From positions 150,124-214,123 of the forward strand of contig ML976730.1 in NCBI GenBank assembly GCA_010015655.1: a stretch of DNA of 64,000 nt, read 5' to 3'. A model generated the notes under the pieces. That model was not told the DNA's origin, ran no database searches, and saw nothing but the letters and a program-made list of their open reading frames with translations. Every line of letters starts with the position of its first letter. The stretch's first letter is position 1. The translations under genes and the position numbers were made by a program. Below, piece by piece: positions 59,170-64,000 of this stretch. The DNA is from Bimuria novae-zelandiae CBS 107.79. Its lineage: Eukaryota > Ascomycota > Dothideomycetes > Pleosporales > Didymosphaeriaceae.

Positions 59170-62100
59170 ATGGTCTCGCACCCCGGCAGCAGGGCGGCCC
59201 ACGCGCACTCGTCGTCGCGCTCCTCGCAGCACAGCGCCAATGGCCCCGCCGGCCACCACAAGAAGCACAGCTCGTCGTCCAGCAATCGCGCCCCGAGCCG
59301 CGACGGCAACCACAACCGCCGCGAGGGCACCGCGCAACGGGCCGCCCAGGATGTTGCAGGCCTAAAAGACTTCCAGCTGGGCGAGCTGCTGGGCAAGGGC
59401 GCCCACGGCAGCGTCTTCCGCGCCCTCAACTGGGGCACCGGCGAGACGGTCGCCATCAAGCAGGTCAAGCTCGAGACGCTCGGCCAGGCGGACCTCAAGA
59501 CCATCATGCTCGAAATCGACCTGCTCAAGAGCCTGACGCACCCCAACATTGTCAAGTACAAGGGCTCAGTCAAGAGCGCGGAAAGCCTGTACATTATCCT
59601 CGAGTTCTGCGAAAACGGCTCGCTGCACAGCGTCTGCAAGAAGTTTGGCAAGTTTCCGGAGCCGCTGGTAGGCCTGTTCATGTCGCAGGTGCTCCAGGGG
59701 CTGCTATATTTGCACGAGCAGGGCGTCATCCACCGCGACATCAAGGGCGCCAACATTCTGACCACAAAGGAGGGCCTCGTCAAACTGGCCGACTTTGGCG
59801 TGGCCACCAACGTCAAGCAGAGCGGGCTGGATGAGGCGCATGTCGTGGGCACGCCGTACTGGATGGCGCCCGAGGTCATTGAGATGACGGGTGCAACCAC
59901 GGCGTCGGACATCTGGAGCGTGGGCTGCACCATCATCGAGCTCATCGACGGCAAGCCGCCGTACCACCATCTGCAGCCCATGCAGGCCCTCTTCCGCATC
60001 GTCCACGACGACCATCCTCCCATTCCCGGCAGCGTCTCCAATGCCTTGCGCGACTTCCTCATGGAGTGCTTCCAAAAAAACGCCAACCTGCGCATCGATG
60101 CAAGACGTCTACTCCAGCACAAGTGGATCTTGAGCACAAAGCGGACCGCCCCCGACGTCGCTTCCACCAGCCCCGAGTTCAACCAAGCAGTAAACCAGAT
60201 CCAGCAGTACAACGAGCGACTCGACTCGGAGCCTGCACTGCGTCGGACGTCGGCCGTAGCCCCGCCACCACGCAGAGTCCCAGTGAGTGTGAATCTAAAT
60301 ATACCCAAACAGCGACCCACTGCCGACTCCTTTCGTTCGCCAGAGTTTGACCGGGACGACAATTGGGACGACGACTTTGCCGAGAGCATATCGCCGCGCG
60401 CCTTCCACCAGCCGCACTTGAAGCCTCAGGACAACTTTGGTGGCCTCTTCTCGAGCGACAAGCTCAAGGCGATTGCCAGTGTAATGGACGAGCCATCAAC
60501 CTTTGATGGCGAAGCGACGGTGAAGAGCCCGCTCAACCTGCAACATTTACGAGGCTTGCCGAGCGTATTTGTACCGGGTGATGTTGTGCGCGCTTCATCA
60601 ACGCGTGTCCGAGCATCGACTTCACGTTCGACATCTACTTCAACAATCACAGAAGAGCCCCCGGAGCGCCACGAAGGTCAGCCCAAGACGGCGTTTCTTC
60701 GCAGTGTGCCGAAAATCATGCAGCCACCGAGGACACAGGTAGCTGCCATGGCTCGGCCGTCGCAAATGTTTCGAGAAAACTCCATCGAAGACTACTCCGA
60801 CTTGACCATCGCCGATGAGAGCGCTTTTGAACTAAAGCTAAAGGCCATGCAAATCGCCAATCCACCGTCCATGTTCCCACAAGAGACCAAGAGGGTACCA
60901 TCGCCAGCAGACACATTTTTGCCCAAGCTCTTCCATCCCAACGACCTAAAGACGGCTCCAAAATCAACAAGAGATGCTCGATCCAATGGCGCCCGTCAAA
61001 GATCGATATCGTCTATCTCAACGCGCAAGATGCAGCGATCGCAGTCGGAGATTGAGATGCAAAAGTATGCAGAAGACGACCGTGATGACTTTTCAGACGT
61101 CTTTGGCGACATCAAGTCCGGCAGGGCGGAAAGCGATAGCGGGTCGGAACACAGTAGTCTAGCTGTGATTACCTCCAAGATGTCCTCCTCGTTTATTCTG
61201 GCCGATGACGACGACCTGGACCCCTTTGCCAACATGGACGAAGGCCTGGAGAATATCAACTTGGAAAACAATGTTATGCGCGACCGCGATGATCGACTAA
61301 CGAAACAGACGGAGATACTTGTCGGCGACTTGAAGATTAACCAGCCCGACGTGGACCTGCTTAAGATTGCAGATCAACTTCTGGAAGTGCTCTACGAATC
61401 CCCCGAGAAACGCTCCATTGTGCTTCGGTCTCACGGCATGCTACCTATACTGGAGATTCTGAGAGAGATACCACCCAACGAACTAGTTTTGCCATTGTTG
61501 AAGATTATCAATCTAATCATCCACGAGGACGCCGAATCGCAAGAGTCGCTATCCATGCTTGGAGGCATTCCTACCATTTGTACTTTTGCATCGAAGAAAT
61601 ACCCCAGCGACATTCGCAAAGAAGCTGCAGCTTTTGTGCGACAAATGTACCAGACCAGTACACTTACCTTGCAGATTTTTGTTGGTTGCGGTGGCATCAA
61701 CGTTTTAGTAGACTTTTTAGAGGAAGACATTGACGAGGAGAGGGATCTGGTGCTCATTGGCGTCAATGGCGTGTGGAATGTGTTTGAGTTGCAGGGTTCT
61801 GCACCAAAAAACGACTTTTGTCGGCTGTTGTCGCGCAACTCCGTCCTATACCCGCTTTCATTGGTGTTGAACAGAGTCATCAACGAGAGGGACGAGGTCG
61901 CGCAGCTCATTCAGCGTCGCATCGTCAGCATTTTCCTCATATTTTCACAAGCTGAGAGCTTTGTGAAGGAGTTGGTGGCGGACCGAATGATCTTAAAACG
62001 TAAGTGTCACATGCCAGTCTTTCAACCCGAAACCGGAACGTTTGCCAAGCTTGCCCGCAGCTCCCGCTAACAAACCGCAGGCGTACTCAAAGACCTCCCT

Positions 62101-63749
62101 AAAATGTCCCCTGTGCACCAAGTGACTATGCTCAAGTTCATCAAAAACCTCAGCATGCTTTCTTCAACACACGAGGCACTGCAAAACTCCAATGCCATCG
62201 ATACCCTCATCGAGCTCTTTAGGAATACACAAAATCAAGCCAACCATCGCGAGATATCAAACCAGGTTCTCAACACCATGTATAATCTTTGTCGGCACAA
62301 CAAGAGTAGGCAAGAAGAGGCCGCTCTGTCGGACATCATCCCGCTCCTCAAGGATGTGGTCAATGATGGTGGGCCGCTAAAGGAGTTTGCACTGCCGATA
62401 TTGTGTGAATTAGCGCACAGCGGGAAAGTCGCAAGGAAGATGCTGTGGGATGCAAAGGGCTTGCAATTCTACATTAGCATGCTTTCCGATCGCAACTGGC
62501 AGGTCACGGCCCTAGACGCGATCTTTGTGTGGTACGTCACCCTTTTCTCATCTCGTCTCTCTAAAGTTTCGCTAACACCCCCAGGCTCCAGGAAGAAACT
62601 GCTCGTGTTGAGCAATACCTCCTCTCGTCCAACTTTAGCACCGCAATCATCACCTCATACACGTCACCCGAGCTCTCTCAGTCCAACTTTGAAAACATGC
62701 TCGAGCCGCTCCAGAAACTGGTTCGCCTGTCGCCGCCCATTGCGGCATCGCTAGCTGTGCCAGAAATCTTCTCCCGCACGGTGCAGAAGCTGGGGCACAA
62801 GGATGCCGTCACCCGACTCAACCTTTTGCGTATTCTCGACGCGATATGCTACGCCACAGAAGACGAGTGCACGCTCATCCGCCAGTTTGGCGTGTACGAC
62901 ACAATCGTCCACTTATCCGAGCACGACCACGCCGTCCTGGTGCGGCAAATGGCCGGCGAGCTCGTCCGCGCCTGCGACAGCGTCTCCAAGCGCAGCACCT
63001 CGCGCGCCTCGGGCTTCCGCCGACCCGCCAGCTCGTCCGGCACGCGCGCAGGCTCGGGCTCAAGCACCGGCAGTACCCTCGTGAGCGGCATGACTCCGCC
63101 GACGCCAAACAGCTTAAAAGCCGCTTTCGTAATGCCGCCTGTTCCTCTGATGCCGCCTACACCCACGATGCTTGGCGGCGGCAGGGATCGCATCACACGC
63201 TCACAGTCTACAGCCGGGATCTGGGATTTACAAGAAGAAGGGCCTTCGCCGAAACCGCCGCTTACGCGGTCGTCGACAACGGGGTTGAATGTGCTGAGTG
63301 CGAGCTCGCCTGTTATGATGGCCGCGGCACGGACGCCCCATTCGAGTCGGCCGCCGTCGCGCGACACCACTGGCCTGTCGCGCGTTGCGTCGAGCGAGAA
63401 AGATTCACCTTCTACGAGCTCGAAAGCTGCAAGTAGGTTACCCAAAGCGCGCCAGGGGAGGCTGTCTGAAGCCGTGTCGCGCCGGCGCCAGTCGCAAGCT
63501 TCCCAGGGCGGCGGTGGTGGAGGTGGGGGTGGGGAGGAAAATCAGACGCCGTCTGCGCCGGCGACGCCGTTGCCGAGACTGCAGATCGTGAGGAGGAGGA
63601 GGGAGACGAGTGGGGGGGAGATGTCGACGTTTGGGCCGAATACTTCGTCTGGCACGGGCGGTGGAGGCTCAAGTGGGACGGGGAATAGTGGTGGGAATGC
63701 GGGGAATGCGGAAAGTACAAGGGAGCGCAGAGGCGCGCAGATGGATTAG
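59170..63749 (+). CDS. sepH: septation initiation protein kinase SepH / Cdc7
   Basis: Three exons 59170-61999, 62081-62531, 62585-63749 (introns 81 and 53 nt) encode 1,481 residues without a break, slightly longer than known SepH proteins. A Ser/His-rich N-terminus is followed by a Ser/Thr kinase domain from residue 68 to about 320: glycine loop GKGAHGSV, Lys-97 in AIKQVK, catalytic HRDIKGAN, DFGVAT, TPYWMAPEVIE and SDIWSVGC. A disordered Ser/Pro-rich linker follows. An Armadillo-like helical region begins about residue 715 (LLKIADQLLEVLYES, LPLLKIINLIIHEDA) and continues through exons 2 and 3. The C-terminus is low complexity with Gly runs. This layout is that of SepH (Aspergillus) and Cdc7 (fission yeast), the kinase of the septation initiation network acting at spindle pole bodies downstream of the Spg1-type GTPase. 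The match is by domain order and motif; it is expected to be single copy. An antisense frame of 446 codons over the kinase region is a shadow. Confidence 0.95.
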
Positions 63750-63904
63750 GATTCCAAGAGTGATGTGAGGTGGTGGGAGTCTGGGACGAGGAGGAGGAGA
63801 AGGTGGAGTGATTTTCCGCTTGGGGATATCTGTGAGGATTGACACCGCCTTTCCCGCATCACATTTTTACTTGCGGATGTTAATGGTCTTGTGGAGGGTG
63901 TTTA

Positions 63905-64000
63905 GCAGCGCGTCCAATAGTACGTACTACGGTCCGTAATCTACGGTCCGTAGTTGGTTTTTGACAGTACGTACCGTAGTGAGGCGCCCACCGTACCGTA
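63905..64000. repeat. clustered TACGGTCCGTA repeats at the window edge
   Basis: TACGGTCCGTA occurs twice (63928-63938 and 63943-63953, the first followed by AATC), with TACGTACC, CCGTAGT and CCGTACCGTA variants up to the last base. The density resembles the subterminal repeats seen at the ends of the hAT elements in this window. The partner end would be outside the window. Confidence 0.45.

Noticed and set aside
59049..60389. 446-codon open frame antisense to the sepH kinase domain
   Set aside because: A by-product of high GC and codon bias in sepH; no domain, and the plus-strand kinase motifs are unambiguous.
1..64000. CRISPR arrays, bacterial operons or a giant Starship-type mobile element
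   Set aside because: No regular spacer array and no tyrosine-recombinase captain gene seen; all repeats are explained by eukaryotic transposons and their terminal structures.

Overview
The window looks like a filamentous ascomycete chromosome, probably Dothideomycetes/Pleosporales (the order is inferred from the mix of families, not proven). Genes have short GT-AG introns (48-81 nt). The transposon mix is Fot1/pogo, Tc1, piggyBac, hAT, Tad-type LINE, copia and a chromodomain gypsy element. Almost every transposon has been eroded by C-to-T changes that turn CAG, CAA, CGA and TGG codons into TAG, TAA or TGA. This is the signature of repeat-induced point mutation (RIP). Genes are confined to small, GC-richer, unmutated islands.

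Layout. 1-3743: RIP-altered relic and a hAT element (hAT-1, 486-3735) with a perfect 8-bp target duplication. 3744-4528: dead cytochrome P450. 4929-5308: an intact two-exon gene for a small secreted eight-cysteine protein, sitting between mutated repeats. 5490-15473: first transposon pile, made of a 5'-truncated LINE, a Fot1-like element with a pogo-like element inside it, and a piggyBac-like element. 16010-17092: a five-exon short-chain dehydrogenase/reductase gene. 17278-52540: second pile, a single hAT element (hAT-2, about 3.1 kb of its own sequence) swollen to 35 kb by three copia elements and one gypsy element; the gypsy itself carries a full-length LINE in one LTR and a younger hAT (hAT-3) in its chromodomain. 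I could place the ends and the exact target duplication of every element in this second pile, so its insertion order can be read directly. 52559-53815: a possible small gene, a 535-bp hAT-derived miniature element and an inverted repeat. 55276-56565: a seven-helix rhodopsin-domain (PTH11-like) membrane protein gene. 56687-58466: a Tc1/mariner-type element. 59170-63749: the septation-initiation kinase SepH/Cdc7. The right edge holds a cluster of short repeats that may be the end of another element.

The host genes do not form a pathway or cluster. SDR, the rhodopsin-domain receptor and SepH are independent genes. The P450 relic, the secreted-protein gene and the SDR are the kind of accessory genes often found beside repeats in plant-associated fungi. 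The most unusual content is the fully resolvable nest at 17278-52540 and the secreted-protein gene, whose second exon is easily missed. No tRNA, rRNA, CRISPR array or bacterial-type feature was seen.
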